64,000 nt of DNA from Rhizophagus clarus (GCA_015698045.1 BLAL01000259.1:558001-622000); one strand, 5' to 3'; shown: positions 40,828-53,276, counted from the first letter of the stretch. Made by a program: numbers and translations. Notes: generated by a model from the letters alone, not told the origin.

Positions 40828-42436
40828 AATAAGACGAAAAAGAAAAAAATATGAAAAAAAAGTAATGTAAAAAAAAATTTTTTTTACGTAAAATTATCCG
40901 AGCGGAACGAGAAGGAAGAGCGGAGAAAAGGGTGAGATGAAAGAAGATCTAGAAGAAATTCGATTTATACATTTCCAAATACGCGTATTGTTACGTAATA
41001 ATAGCCTCATGATGCATGTATAAACCCGAAATTTCCCGTTTTCTAAATTTTTGAAGATTGCGTTTTATTTCCAACGTATTCGGTATTCACGGTATAATTG
41101 ATTTACTTAATTTCTGCCCAAATGTTTTAGTTCCAGCCCAGTTTTGTGGACGATCTCGATAATCCATCCCTATTTATTTACTGAACAAAAAAATGAATTT
41201 TTCTGAGACAATTTTTTTTTATTTTTAAGATTGCTATTTAATTTTTGTAGCGGCTAATAGAGTGTTCTAATCGCGGCAATTAATTTTTATATGATGAGAA
41301 CTTTCAATCGTTAAGTTAAATTGGTAAGAAATTAGAAAATAATGTAGTGTTTTAATGTTAGTTTTTAAATAACAATTACGAATTATGAAATTTATTAACC
41401 AACTCAAGATTTAACAAAAACATTCCCGTATCCAATTTCGGATTTACTAGCCTTTCATCCAATATTGTTTAATTACGTACTCGGAAATTTGATCCTTAAC
41501 TGGTTAGTTTCCGAACTTCAATGTATGAAACGTAATATGTACGATATGAGAAGTAATGGAATTCGAAGTAAACATTTAGATCTGATGATTTTTAAATTTT
41601 ATATTACGGTCTTTTTGTACGAATAATTAAGTTATTTAGGAACAAAACCGATTCGTTCTTTAAAAATTAGAATATATTTTATATAGACCTATTAAATTAC
41701 CTAGAATCATCACCATTTTTAATAAAATAATGCGTTATTTTAACTGATGATCAAACGACTTAGTATTACAAAGATAATCTTTTTAAGTTAGCTAACCAAA
41801 TTGAGCAAAATTATTTTTTTTTCAGCCACACTAAATGTAACGTGTCAATCACAATCATGCTGTCCAAGTTTCTTTTTATCAAGTGAACGGTTATTTTATT
41901 TACGTTGATTCCGATCAATTTCATTAATTTAAATTAGGAAATTTTTAAGAAAATCATGATGCTATGTTTATAAAAAAGGAATTATCATCCGAATTTGTTG
42001 CTATACAATGAACAAATTTTTCGCGTTTCGTGAAATTTTCGAAGTTAAAGTATTATACGCAGATTCTTTATTCTTTAAAAAGACATTTTTCTTTGTCCCT
42101 AACTTTTTGTGCAGTAATCATGTGAATATATTTGGTAAATTATCTTTATCATGCGAGTAAAAGTTTTTTGTGATCGACGCCGCCATTTATTTCCTGTAGT
42201 GTAACAACTTTGTTTCTGTAAAGCTATATTAAAGAGCAGTCAATCCCTAAATTGAACATATTTTTTTTTTACCTGAATATCATAAGATTATAAAAAATTG
42301 AAAAAAAAAAATATATATATATATATTTCGAAATATTTCATTTTTTCTTTATTTTTATTTTTTTTTCCTCTTTTGCCAAATTATTATATTTCACCTGATA
42401 TTTTATTTACTTATTAATAAAAATATTTTCTCAAAA
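40828..42436. other. divergent upstream region of two BTB-SPRY genes
   Basis: The genes at 39280 (-) and 42437 (+) diverge from this 1.6 kb. No gene inside. An (AT)n run at 42310-42328 and poly-T tracts lie close to the plus-strand start. Confidence 0.5.
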
Positions 42437-43849
42437 ATGACGCGAGGACATTCATTAATTAAAGATCTGAGTGCGTTAATTGATAATTCAAAATATAGTG
42501 ACATTGAAATTGTATGTGAAGATGGGGTTAAAATTTATGGATGTAAAGCGATTCTGGCTTCTAGGTCTGAAGTATTTGATAGAATGCTTTTTAATGGGAT
42601 GAAAGAGAGTTATGAGAAACAAATCTTTTTTCCAGAAATTAATTCATCATCTATGAGAATTGTAATTGAATTTTTATATACAGGACGTAATGTTAGTGAT
42701 TTATTAACAAGTGATAATATTGTTGGAACTTATCATGCGGCTGATTATCTTCAGCTTCCTGATCTTCAAGATTTTGTTGTTGAAACTCTTAGAGAATCTT
42801 TAGATCAACGATATTATGAAAGTATCGTACCAGAATTGTTATCTGAATCTATTGAAAAAATGTCTGATTCTGCTGAAAATCCTTTCCTTTCGTTATTAGC
42901 GGAATCTGTTGCTAAAATTTCATTAAATACCATCGATTATAGTAGACTTTCATTCACAGCACTTCAATATTTATTATCATACACTTTTAATAAAGAGAAA
43001 CCTTTCGCGACACCTGAATATGAAGTTTTAAGATTTGGAGCAATTCGTGCGGCGTATCAAGTTTCAAATGATGCTGCAACTTCACTTAAGATTAGATTAC
43101 CAACTTTAGATAAGATGGGTTGTCCTAGTAAATTAGATTCAAAAATGTATGATAGTGAATTTATTATTAATCGATCAAAGATTGCTGAATTATTAGAGAC
43201 TTTAGTTGATTTCATTGATTTTAGACGTATCGACGGAAAAATTTTAAAAGAAATTATTGATCCATTAGAAATAGTTCCTGTTGATGTGATTATTAACACT
43301 TATCGCTTTTTAATTAAAAAAAGTAATTTGCCTGCTACTAGAGGGATTCCTTACATAGATGATAAATCAGGATATATTTGGGATAAACAAGCTAGTGGTT
43401 CTCAATTATCCATTGAAAAGGATGGTGCTGTAGTTAGGGCTATTAGAGGATGTTCGACACATCAAAATGTTAGAGCGAGCGTCGAAATATTTGATATAGG
43501 TATTTATGAATGGGATGTTATAATTGAAAAAAGTTGTACTTATGCTTGGATAGGAATTTGTTCATCAGAAGAATTTGATTATGAACGTTTTGTTGGAGTT
43601 CAAGCAAGTGGTTGGGTCTTTGGATCAAATGGACTATGTTATAATAATAATCATTGTATAAATTATGGTAAAACATTTGGGGAAGGAGATATAATCTCCG
43701 TTCATTTAAATATGGATAATAAAACTTGTTCATTTTCTGTTAATGGTAGAAAATTTCCTACGGTCAGTTTTTGGACGAACATTCCATCAAGAGTATATCC
43801 TGTAGCATCATTAAAATATCCTGGAAAGTTTCGAATTCAACGTCATTAA
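42437..43849 (+). CDS. BTB-BACK-SPRY protein 2
   Basis: Single-exon gene, 470 aa, the only plus-strand member of the local family. BTB at about 10-112 (NSKYSDIEIVCEDG, YGCKAILASRSEVFD, NGMKESYEKQI, FLYTGR), BACK-like helices with VPELLSESIE and the conserved PLEIVP block near residue 277, then SPRY from about 310 (YIWDKQASGSQLSIE, IYEWDVIIEKSC, ASGWVFGSNGLCYNN, HLNMDNKTCSFSVNG). No linker insertion. It has the strongest match to the family consensus at the N-terminus (MTRGHSLIKDL), which supports the start at 42437. Likely cullin-3 substrate adaptor by architecture. Confidence 0.9.
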   Translation: MTRGHSLIKDLSALIDNSKYSDIEIVCEDGVKIYGCKAILASRSEVFDRMLFNGMKESYEKQIFFPEINSSSMRIVIEFLYTGRNVSDLLTSDNIVGTYHAADYLQLPDLQDFVVETLRESLDQRYYESIVPELLSESIEKMSDSAENPFLSLLAESVAKISLNTIDYSRLSFTALQYLLSYTFNKEKPFATPEYEVLRFGAIRAAYQVSNDAATSLKIRLPTLDKMGCPSKLDSKMYDSEFIINRSKIAELLETLVDFIDFRRIDGKILKEIIDPLEIVPVDVIINTYRFLIKKSNLPATRGIPYIDDKSGYIWDKQASGSQLSIEKDGAVVRAIRGCSTHQNVRASVEIFDIGIYEWDVIIEKSCTYAWIGICSSEEFDYERFVGVQASGWVFGSNGLCYNNNHCINYGKTFGEGDIISVHLNMDNKTCSFSVNGRKFPTVSFWTNIPSRVYPVASLKYPGKFRIQRH

Positions 43850-45784
43850 AATTTAATTTTTAAGTTTTTATAATTATTTTTCTTTTTCTTTTTTATTATT
43901 TTCATACAAAATCTTGTTAACAATTTTTTTTTTTTTTTTTTATGTATAAGAACATTTATTTTCATGTGTAAATTGTAATTTTATCAACAAATTATTCAAC
44001 AAAAATTCAATAAATCAATTTAAATTTTTAATTCATTAAGTGAAATTGTATTTTTTTATTTATTATTTTCGAAAAGAATTAAATAATAATGATCAAAGTA
44101 TTTAAAAAAATACTTTTAAAAGTTGAACCATAACTTTAATGGTAATTATTAATAGAATTTATATAATCTAATCCATATTAACAAATTTTGACTCTGATTA
44201 GTACCAGGGTGCTTTAATGGTATGATATACAGCAAATTACTTTTCTTTTCTTTTCTTTAAAAGAAAGAATTTGTTTGCTTGTAATCTATATTGTAAGTCT
44301 GTAATTTTATAAGATTAAACTATATTGTATTATATTAATGACAAAAAAAAAAAATGTTAATCAGACATGATGTTATCTTATAGTATAAATCAATATAAAT
44401 GAATTTGCGATCAAATAGTTATAAATATTTATATCTTTGTTATGAAAATAATTAATGTTAATAAAATGAATGAATCAATATATATTATAATTTAACATTT
44501 TCTGCAATGCTGCTGACTTAACCTAAGTATCCTTTGAGGCGCAGCAACATTGATCAGATTTCTAGCCTTTTAAGCTTTTATTTGAGTGCTTGATAACACA
44601 GCTTCCATCACTTTGAAGTGGTTCTTATAAATAACCTTTTATTCGCTCATTGCCATAATATCGATATCGAATAAATACAGTTACGACTAATAACCCGATC
44701 ATTCTTCGTTCAGAAACCAATTTTTTTTTTTTAAAAAAAAAAATTATTTCTAATTTGTCTGGTTAATTCTCTTTTTTTCCTGTTCAGTAATGTTTTACTC
44801 TTCAGATCTGCTTTCTTGAAAAAAAAGTTGCTATAAGTTTCCAGTATACTTACTAATAAATAACTTATATTCTTAGATTATGGCAATTAGAAAACTCTAA
44901 TACAACTATACAAAGCACAAATAGATTTTTAAAAGCCATTTTTTTGTACAAAACAAAAATTATACTATTGTTTCTTATTTTCAAATCTAGCATACCCACA
45001 AGGTTATTTTATATCCACAATTCTACTGAAAACATAACTAACGACAGATTACATTATTAAGAATTGCAAGATTGGATGATTCGTCTAAAACTATTAAAGA
45101 AAATAAAGAGATTGGAATTTGAATCGCAGAATTACCTAATCGTTTATGAAACCTGTTACATAGTATATTCAATAAATAAAAAAAGTTAATATTAAGTCTT
45201 TATTACACATTTAGTAAGGCAAACCCCACAAAAACGGACTAGCAATCATCGAATTTTGTATTTGGAAGAGAATAAAAAAGATTATTGATTTCAGGCAGAC
45301 ATAATTTAAATATTAGTTATATGGCTGATGAAATCTTTACAAAACATTCTGTACATTCGCATTCTAGTCGATTAATAAAATAAAAATTCAATATTCTCAT
45401 TATGAATCGATTTATCATTGCGCTAATCGCTAACATTATTATGAACGATAATATAAACATTTCGAAGCATTGTATCAGACAGACAGACAGATAGTCAGTG
45501 TTGGAAGGATATTGAAATAGGTTTTGAATAGATTTGGAACACTGGAAACAATACTGGATATTTTTTGTTACACATGGAAATACCGGACAATACCGATTTA
45601 ATATCGAATGTTATTTCGTGTCACGTTACAAAATTTATGTGAAAAATATCGGACAATAAATTTAGATTTGTAAACCATTTAAATATTGTTCATTCAAACT
45701 ACACGATTAAACTAACGTGTTAATCACTGTTAATCACAATATTTAAATAAAGATTAAGTCTGTTTTTTCTATTCATTAACAAAA
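43850..45784. other. intergenic DNA
   Basis: No supportable gene. A short CAGA microsatellite lies near 45476-45495 and a self-complementary purine/pyrimidine stretch near 44242-44272. Confidence 0.5.
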
Positions 45785-46446
45785 ATGCGATCAGAAATAT
45801 TATATTTTGCATATGCATTAATGGCAGCAGTTGCTGGCGCAAGCGCAGCAGTTCAATCAGGTATTTACTTATGAATTATTTAAATTTTATAACAAATCTA
45901 ACCAATTACATTTATTCAACCACAGCGTCCATAGCAAAACTACAAGTTAGAGGAGGAAAATCATTTTCAGCTCTTGTAACAATTTTAATAGCAACCATTT
46001 GTAAGTAAATATCTTTCAAAATTATTATGGGAAAATCAACTAATTATTTTATTTATTATGTTCAGTTTTATTGGTATATTTTCTCATCGAATCAAGATTA
46101 AGACCTCCGAATTTTAAAGGAGTATTTATAGGTATTGGGCAAATGAAATCATATTCTTTTTATTGCTCTATTCAAATAAGAATATGTTATTCTATTTATA
46201 GATGAACCAATTAATCCATGGTTAAGTGGATTACCTACTGCATTCATTCTCATAACTTTTATGTTTGCAGTTCCGCATCTAGGAGTTGCTGTTGTATTAT
46301 GTATCATGGTTACTAGTCAGTTAATCTTGGCTTGTATAATTGATCATTTTGGTTTATTTGGTGTAGTTACGAGAGATTTTACTTGGCAAAGAGGTATCGG
46401 ATGTATTCTTATGGTTGCGGGTGTTGTTATTATTGGTTTTTTTTAA
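45785..46446 (+). CDS. DMT superfamily membrane protein, YdcZ (DUF606)-like
   Basis: Four exons: 45785..45860, 45926..46000, 46066..46131, 46202..46446; 153 aa. The start ATG opens MRSEILYFAYALMAAVAGAS, a membrane helix with the small-residue pattern of this family; the next exon gives AKLQVRGGKSFSALV and a second helix. The last exon carries PWLSGLPTAFILITF, PHLGVAVVLCIMVTSQLIL, the signature IIDHFGLFGV and a WQRGIG..LMVAGVVIIGFF end, about five helices in all. This matches the bacterial YdcZ family of small drug/metabolite transporter proteins in length and motif order; fungal members exist. Substrate unknown. The introns show it is a settled eukaryotic gene, not bacterial contamination. 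Confidence 0.85.
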
Positions 46447-47449
46447 TATATTGATTTTTCATTAGCTGAATATAGTGTAAATATTTATAATTACTGTATT
46501 ATAATAAATATTTATGATTTTTTAAATGTTAATGTACAATTCAAGTTTCTTGAATATGATATTTTAATGGTACTATCGGCGGATAAATTATTAAATCTTT
46601 TTAGCTAATATGATTTTAAGACTAATCTTTGACATTCACATCTATTTGGTACAGTATATTGCGGAAATTAGGGCAAAACCTGTTGCGCCCTCGAGAGTTA
46701 ATTGCTTTAAAAAATGTCAAATAATGACGCGCCTTTGATACTGGAAAATGATTAGACGCAAGATTTAATTTGGTGACTTAAACTATTAAAATAGTTATTT
46801 AATTTGACACGACGGACAAATTTTGGGGTATTCCATAAATCCGCTATGATGAAATATATATAATTCTTATACAATCCTTTCCTAAATCCCAAGTTGTGAT
46901 CCAGATACTGATAGTTTAAAATCCTGAATTGTTTGATATTTGACGATAATGATCGGTAGTAAATTTATTCCTACTTTGACCTAGTTCTCTGTTGTATTTC
47001 AGAACGATAAAGCTTTTTCCTGATAGAATAGGCACTGTTTATTTAAATGTCAATAAATGCATGATAGAAATCATTCGTATCTGTTTTAATAGATAGTAAA
47101 TTAATCAATTGTAAATTTGTAAATGCGAAGATTCCAATATTTATTAATTATTATGCGCTTTTAAACCAATCAGATCATAGAAATTCATTTATTTATAAAG
47201 TTTGCATGTACAGTAGAAAAAACAGAATTTTTCTTCAAAGAATAGACTTTATTTTAATTGTTATCAAAATATTTTATTTATCGGATAAGTTTGTTTATGA
47301 GCTTATAAACCGATTATTTTTATTTATTATTAAGTTTATAATGCGAAAAATCACAATTCAGAAAATAAAAGTCTGTAACTTGATATTAACTATTAATCTT
47401 TTAATAAAGAACTTTTCTAAATTATTCGAGAGCGACTAGGCTAATTTAA
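46447..47449. other. AT-rich intergenic DNA
   Basis: No supportable gene; a 77-codon ORF at 47206-47439 is Lys/Ile/Phe-rich and unconvincing. Confidence 0.5.
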
Positions 47450-48395
47450 TGATACTACTGAATGAAATAAATCTTGTCACAAATTTCCACTAACTGTAAA
47501 AGCGCAAGTTCTTTCACTCATATCTAATGAACAATAATTTTTGTACCATCACTAAATGGACAGTAATTTACAAATTTACCAGAATTATAACAATAACCAC
47601 GGGAACACAACGAGCTTCTGAACTCTCCCAGGCAAAATGAGATTCAATAAATCTATAAAAATGGTCTTCCTCGAATACCGTTTAAATCTGAATTAATCAA
47701 TAGAGCTTTATGTCGTAAGCACTTAAATCCAATTAAGTTGAAATAATTCCTATTGATTCATTAGAATCAACTAATATTTGAGTTTTATTTACTCTATAAA
47801 TTTAATTAACTGTTAAAGGATAAAATTCTTTAGCAACTTTTTGATGATTAGTAATAAATTTAGTTCTCTAGCTGTTCTAAGGTTGGTAATGTTCTAATAT
47901 TATTCCGGTGTTGCAAATAACTTTTCTTTTTCATATGTAAAATATAAAAGATACTAAAATGCTTCAATAGATAATCCGATTAAGTAATTATTAATAAAAT
48001 AGTCGATATCGCTTCAACTAAAAAATTGAATAAAATTTCTCTTCTGATAATGACATTATTTTCACAGCTCTAGAAAATAATTTTGAAATCCTAAAGATCT
48101 GGTAATTGAAAATAATCCGCAGCACAGAAAACTTATGACATAATCTTGTAAAGTATATTCTAGTATAATCTCTATTGCAAATGTAATTAATCATTGGAAA
48201 AGGATTTGTTTATCATAACTTTCTTTCATCCCATAATAAAGTAATCTGTCGTATACTGTACTTCTGAACTTGCTGCTAAAATTGATCTACAGCCATATAA
48301 TTCCTTTCATTTTCACAAAATTTCTAGATCGCTATACTTTGGATTAATTATTATTTGTCTTTTTAAAAGTCTTTTTCTAATAAACATCCTCTCGT
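47450..48395 (-). pseudogene. BTB-BACK-SPRY pseudogene
   Basis: Minus-strand sequence aligns along its length with the intact gene at 48671-50110 but with many stops and frameshifts. Recognisable from 5' to 3': a start region like MRGCLLE, NPKYSDLEIL, YGCRSILAASSE, YYGMKESYD, YTL, then BACK parts, the (R)GRPFL block before SPRY, and the SPRY end matching ITVHLDMN..CAFTVSG. The middle of the SPRY domain (WDESACG to EWDVIIE) is deleted. No open frame longer than a few tens of codons remains. Confidence 0.88.
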
Positions 48396-48670
48396 CATTT
48401 TTGAAAAAAAAAAACCCAATAAAAACAGTTGATGTTGATTTGTAATTTTATCATTGGACTTTCTAACACATGTGACTGATTATGAGCAAATTTTTACCGC
48501 TATATATCCTTCCTTTTGAGTGTAAGCGTGATTTTAAAGTGAAATAATAAACAAAAAAATAAAACTAAGTCAATTTAGTAGTAAAAATTAATTTTATTTA
48601 TAAATCACCTATTAAAAATTTCTCAGTTAACTATCAAGTTCTGCGAATTTATTATTCAAATAATCAATAT

Positions 48671-50110
48671 TCAAGTTTTTTGATGATATTGAATTCGTAA
48701 ACGACCAGGGTAACATAATGATGCTACTGGATAAAGTTTTGATGGTAAATTATTCCATACTGCTACTTCAGGATATCTTATACCATTGATTGTAAAGGCA
48801 CAAGTTCTCTTATTCATATCTAAATGAACAGTAATTTTTGTACCATCTCCAAATGACGGACAATAATATGATCTATCATTAGAAGTATAGCAAATACCAC
48901 TAGAACCCAATACCCATCCAGTAGGTTGTTTCCCTGCCCAAGATTCACAATTGAAATTTTCTGTTGAACATACTCCAACCCAAGCATATTGACAATTTTT
49001 CTCAATAATGACATCCCATTCGAAGATACTTGAGATATTTTTATTTTCTAATGCTACTTTAGCTATAACACTTTGGCCTTTGAAATTGAGAGTTTTCGAT
49101 GCATGTACAACTTTTTTATTATGCTCAACAATAAGATTTGATCCACATGCTGATTCATCCCAGGAAAAATTAGATTCATTAAATCCGTAATATGGTCTTC
49201 CTCGAATGTCATTTAAGTCTGAACTATTCAATAGAGCTTTATGTCTGTAGACACTTAAAACCGCCTCGATTGGAATAATTCCCAATGGTTCAATAAATTC
49301 GGCCAATATTTGAGTTCTAATTAGTTTTAAATCAATAAATTTAATTAAAGGTTCCAATTCTTTAGTAACTTTTCGATGATCAGCAATATAATTGTTTTCT
49401 ATTTTTTCTATTTTATGGACTGGGTTCTCTATCTCTTCCAAGGTTGGTAATCGTATCAAAAGAGCATTGTACGCATTATTGGAAACTTGTTTTGCTGCGA
49501 GAATAGCACCATATCGAAATACTTCATATTCTGGGGTTGCAAATAACCTTTCTTTCTCATGTGTAAAAGATAAAAAATATTGAAATGCTGCAATAGATAA
49601 TCGATCAAATTCAATAGTATTTAACGGAATAGCCGCCACCGCATCAATCAATAAATTTAAAAAAATATTATCTTCTGTTAACGGCATTGTTTTTACAGCT
49701 TTAGATAATAATTCCGGTAAATAATCTTCAACACATTCATTTTCTAATGTATTTTTGAAAGTTTCTATAATAAAATCCTGAAGTTCTAGTAATTGAAAAT
49801 AATCTGCGGCATACCAAGTTTCAATTATATTATCTTTTGTTATAGATTCTTCTTTAATTAATCCAGTATAGGTATATTCTAATATAATCTCCATTGCAAA
49901 ATAATTGATTGTAGGAAGAGAAATTTTGTTTTCATAACTTTCTTTCATTCCATTATAGAGTAATCCATCAAATACATCAGATCTTGCAGCTAAGATCGCT
50001 CTACAACCATATAGTTTCTCTTCATCTTCACACAAAATTTCTAAATCGCTATACTTTGGATTATTTATTAATAATCTTAAATCTTGTTCTAATGAATATC
50101 CTCTCATCAT
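48671..50110 (-). CDS. BTB-BACK-SPRY protein 3
   Basis: Single-exon gene, 479 aa, start MMRGYSLEQDL (the second Met would also serve). BTB about 10-115 (NPKYSDLEILCED, YGCRAILAARSDVFD, YNGMKESYENKI, YTYTGLI), BACK-like region with LPELLSKAV and PLNTIEFDRLS, SPRY from about 320 (FSWDESACGSNLIVE, FEWDVIIEKNCQYAWVGVCS, TGWVLGSSGICY, HLDMNKRTCAFTING). Closest relative is the next gene at 51449-52855, and the pair seems to come from one duplicated segment that includes flanking DNA. Probable ubiquitin-ligase adaptor. Confidence 0.9.
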   Translation of the reverse strand: MMRGYSLEQDLRLLINNPKYSDLEILCEDEEKLYGCRAILAARSDVFDGLLYNGMKESYENKISLPTINYFAMEIILEYTYTGLIKEESITKDNIIETWYAADYFQLLELQDFIIETFKNTLENECVEDYLPELLSKAVKTMPLTEDNIFLNLLIDAVAAIPLNTIEFDRLSIAAFQYFLSFTHEKERLFATPEYEVFRYGAILAAKQVSNNAYNALLIRLPTLEEIENPVHKIEKIENNYIADHRKVTKELEPLIKFIDLKLIRTQILAEFIEPLGIIPIEAVLSVYRHKALLNSSDLNDIRGRPYYGFNESNFSWDESACGSNLIVEHNKKVVHASKTLNFKGQSVIAKVALENKNISSIFEWDVIIEKNCQYAWVGVCSTENFNCESWAGKQPTGWVLGSSGICYTSNDRSYYCPSFGDGTKITVHLDMNKRTCAFTINGIRYPEVAVWNNLPSKLYPVASLCYPGRLRIQYHQKT

Positions 50111-51065
50111 TCTTTAAAATTTTTTTTTTAAAAAAAATATATTTATATAATGTTTGACGGTTTTTATTTTAGGAATTTATTCATATAATTCGTACTATGT
50201 TTCACTAATCGTGGGAAAAAATAATTCCGTTATTAAATGCACTTTAATTCAATTAGTAATGAATCCTGTATTTAATTTAACACAGCATTATTCGAAGCTG
50301 GGAAGTTGTGTTTTGAGCGATTTTGTTTGTGTGAGAAGCACGTCAATTCCGTATAAGTAAATTCGAATAATAGGACCCAGGGAAAATCGATTTTTTTTTA
50401 ACTCAACGCAGTGAGTTTTTATTAGTAATGTTTAAGGCGTAACTTTATGCGATTGGCAAAATTTTTTACCCATTTTCGGTTCGGTTCGGCTATTCCCGGA
50501 TACTTTGGCAAAAACTAAAAATGTCACATGCATATTTTTTAATTGGTGGTTAAATTTAGATTTTCGCCAAAGATATTTGGGCCCATTTAAGAACTTAACT
50601 AATTTTAATTGGTGTGTTTTTCAAGACCTTCTTGAATTGGAAGACGGTTTATACAATAATGAGGAGGAGAAAATAGTAGTTAGATTAGACACGTCTTTGG
50701 AAATATAATTGAAGATAGTGCAGGAAGACATTGAAGATAATAATAGAGTAGCTGTTCTTGCTTGTGGATGAAACGATATTGAATGAGATCAAACTGTTAA
50801 AGCTGATGAAATAATTAATACTATGTAAGATTGTAAATTACTAAGTGAGTAAATTTGTTATTTTTATTTGTTAAATTATACCAAAGTTACAGTGAAGTTT
50901 CGCCAAATTCCAGAAGTTTCTTCGGAAGTTGTGCCGGTAGCTTTGGTAGTTGACTTTCTTTTATCCTATTATGAAATAATCTATCAACGCTTTGAATTGG
51001 AGACCTGCATGGGTGCCCGCACCCAGATCCGGGCATATAAGTTTTTGTCAAAAATTCCTTAATTC
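50111..51065. other. intergenic DNA
   Basis: No supportable gene. Short ORFs at 50505-50708 and 50868-51062 show no recognisable domain. Confidence 0.45.
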
Positions 51066-51150
51066 AACTTAGATGCATTGGATCTTGCAGCTAAATTGCA
51101 CCACAACCATATAGCTTTTCTTATATCGCTATATTTTGAATTAATATATT
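51066..51150 (-). pseudogene. fragment of a BTB-SPRY gene N-terminus
   Basis: Minus-strand sequence gives KLYGCGAI and LAARS-like pieces of the BTB domain in broken frames. It occupies the same place relative to the gene at 51449 as the pseudogene 5' end does to the gene at 48671, so it looks like the edge of a segmental duplication. Confidence 0.6.
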
Positions 51151-51448
51151 ATTTAATTATACAAATAAAGTTCAATAAACATATTAATAAAACTGGCGTC
51201 GATTTTTAATTGTACATTGAAATTTTTAAGTATATTTTTCTATTTGAACGTAAGCGTAATTTTAGAGCGAACTAATAATATGAAAGATAGTAACTTAATC
51301 ATAATTTTAAGTCTTAGTTAATCGATAAAAACTTTTAAAAAAAAAGTAATTATAAATATTTTCACTATCAAACATTACAATAATGACAAGTAGATGAAAT
51401 GCGAATTTATTATTCAAATAATCTTATGAAAACAAATATCAAATTATT

Positions 51449-52855
51449 TTAAGGTATTTTAGATTTTTGATGAGATTGAATTCGTAAACGACCAGGATAG
51501 TATAATGATGCTACTGGATAAAGTTTTGATGGTAAATTATTCCATTCTGATACCTCCGGATACTTTGTACCATTGACTGTAAAGGCACAAGTTCTTTTAT
51601 CCATATCTAAATGAACAGTAATTTTCGTACCATCTCCGAATGAAGGACAATAATTTAATCTATTGAGAGAATTATAACAACAACCACTGGAACCTAATAC
51701 CCAGCCAGTAGATTGTTTTCCCGCAAAGGTTTCATAATTAAAATTTTCTGACGAACATATTCCAACCCAAGCATAATCACAATCTTTCTCAACAATGAAA
51801 TCCCATTCAAAAATACCTTTATTTTCTAATTTCATTTTAACTCTAACGCTTTGGTGTAAATCACAATCATTTGATGCATGTATAATTTTTCTATTATCCT
51901 CAATAATAAGTTTTGATCCACATGCCGATTCATCCCAAATAATATCAAACGGTATTCCACGAATAATATTATAATCCGAAATATTTGTCTTAGTTTTATG
52001 ACGATAGACATTTAAAATTACTTCAGGTGGAATAATTTCTAGTGGCTCGATGATATCAACTAATATGTGTCCTTTGATCCGTCTAAAATCAATTAATTTA
52101 ACCAAAGGTTCCAGTTCCTTAACAACCAATTGACGATTGCTAATAAATCTCTTTTCTGGTTTGATTGAATCCTCTATTAATTCTAAGGTTGGTAACCGTT
52201 CCATAAGAGTTTTATATGCATCATTAGAGACTTGTTTTGCTGCAAGAATAGCACAATATCGAAAAACTTCATATTCTGGGGTTGCAAAGGGTATTTCTTT
52301 TTCATGTGTACGAAATAAAAGGTATTTAAGACCTGCAATAGACAATCGGCCAAATTCAATAGTATTTAATGGAATGATTGCTACTGATTCAAGCAATAAA
52401 TTAAGAAGATTATTGTCTTCAGTTAATGACGTTATTTCCACAACTTTAGAAAGTAATTCCGGTGAATAATTATCTGTATAATTTTTTCTTAAAGTATCTC
52501 TAAGAGTTTTCATAATAGAATCATGAAGTTCTAGTAATTGAAAATAATCTGCAGCATGCAAAGATTCTATTATATTATCTTTTGTTAAAGATTTTTCTTC
52601 AATTGATCCTGTATAAGTATATTCTAATATAATCTTCATTGCAGAGTAATTGATCGTAGGAAGCGAAATATTTTTTTCATAACTTTCTTTCATCCCATTA
52701 TAAAGTAGTCCATCAAATATATCAGATCTTGCTGCTAAGATTGCTCTACAACCGTATAGTTTCTCTCCATTTCTACATAAAATCTCTATATCACTATATT
52801 TTGGATTATTTATTAATAGTCTTAAATCTTGTTCTAATGAATATCCTTTCTTCAT
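51449..52855 (-). CDS. BTB-BACK-SPRY protein 4
   Basis: Single-exon gene. I place the start at 52855 (MKKGYSLEQDL, 468 aa). The frame is open for 31 codons further up, but those are Phe/Lys runs from a poly-A/T tract in the leader and have no match in paralogs. BTB about 8-112 (NPKYSDIEILCRNG, YGCRAILAARSDIFD, YTYTGSI), BACK-like region with SPELLSKVVE and PLNTIEFGRLS, SPRY about 305-460 (IIWDESACGSKLIIE, FEWDFIVEKDCDYAWVGICS, TGWVLGSSGCCY, HLDMDKRTCAFTVNG). Very close to BTB-SPRY protein 3. Confidence 0.9.
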   Translation of the reverse strand: MKKGYSLEQDLRLLINNPKYSDIEILCRNGEKLYGCRAILAARSDIFDGLLYNGMKESYEKNISLPTINYSAMKIILEYTYTGSIEEKSLTKDNIIESLHAADYFQLLELHDSIMKTLRDTLRKNYTDNYSPELLSKVVEITSLTEDNNLLNLLLESVAIIPLNTIEFGRLSIAGLKYLLFRTHEKEIPFATPEYEVFRYCAILAAKQVSNDAYKTLMERLPTLELIEDSIKPEKRFISNRQLVVKELEPLVKLIDFRRIKGHILVDIIEPLEIIPPEVILNVYRHKTKTNISDYNIIRGIPFDIIWDESACGSKLIIEDNRKIIHASNDCDLHQSVRVKMKLENKGIFEWDFIVEKDCDYAWVGICSSENFNYETFAGKQSTGWVLGSSGCCYNSLNRLNYCPSFGDGTKITVHLDMDKRTCAFTVNGTKYPEVSEWNNLPSKLYPVASLYYPGRLRIQSHQKSKIP

Positions 52856-53276
52856 TTTGAGAATTTTTTTTTTTTTTAGAAAAAAAAAAAAATATTTTAA
52901 TACGAAACTATTGTTTATAGTGAATTTAGGTTCGCCCTTGAAGATCATTCTAAACCATGTATGACTAATTTTATGCCCGATTGACGACTGACGCCTTCCT
53001 TCTAAATGAAAGTACGGATTTTAATAGAAAGCATAGAAATTTCATCATAATTTAATAATTATGTGCGCAAGTGTAAAATGATTTTATAAAAAATATTCAC
53101 TAGGAAATCTGATCACGTATGATTCCGAATTTATAACTATTTTTCAAAAAGTGAGTGATAGCTCATTTTTTTTACGTAATGTTGGGAATTAGAAATCGAT
53201 CATAAATCAAATTAAGCAAATTAAGCTCAAAATTAAGCTTTTTATATTAAGTTAAACTCTGAGTAGAATTACATTT
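52856..53276. other. upstream region of BTB-SPRY protein 4
   Basis: Holds the homopolymer-rich leader and presumably the promoter; no gene seen. Confidence 0.5.

Noticed and set aside
52137..52469. 110-aa plus-strand ORF
   Set aside because: Antisense shadow of the BTB-SPRY gene at 51449-52855.
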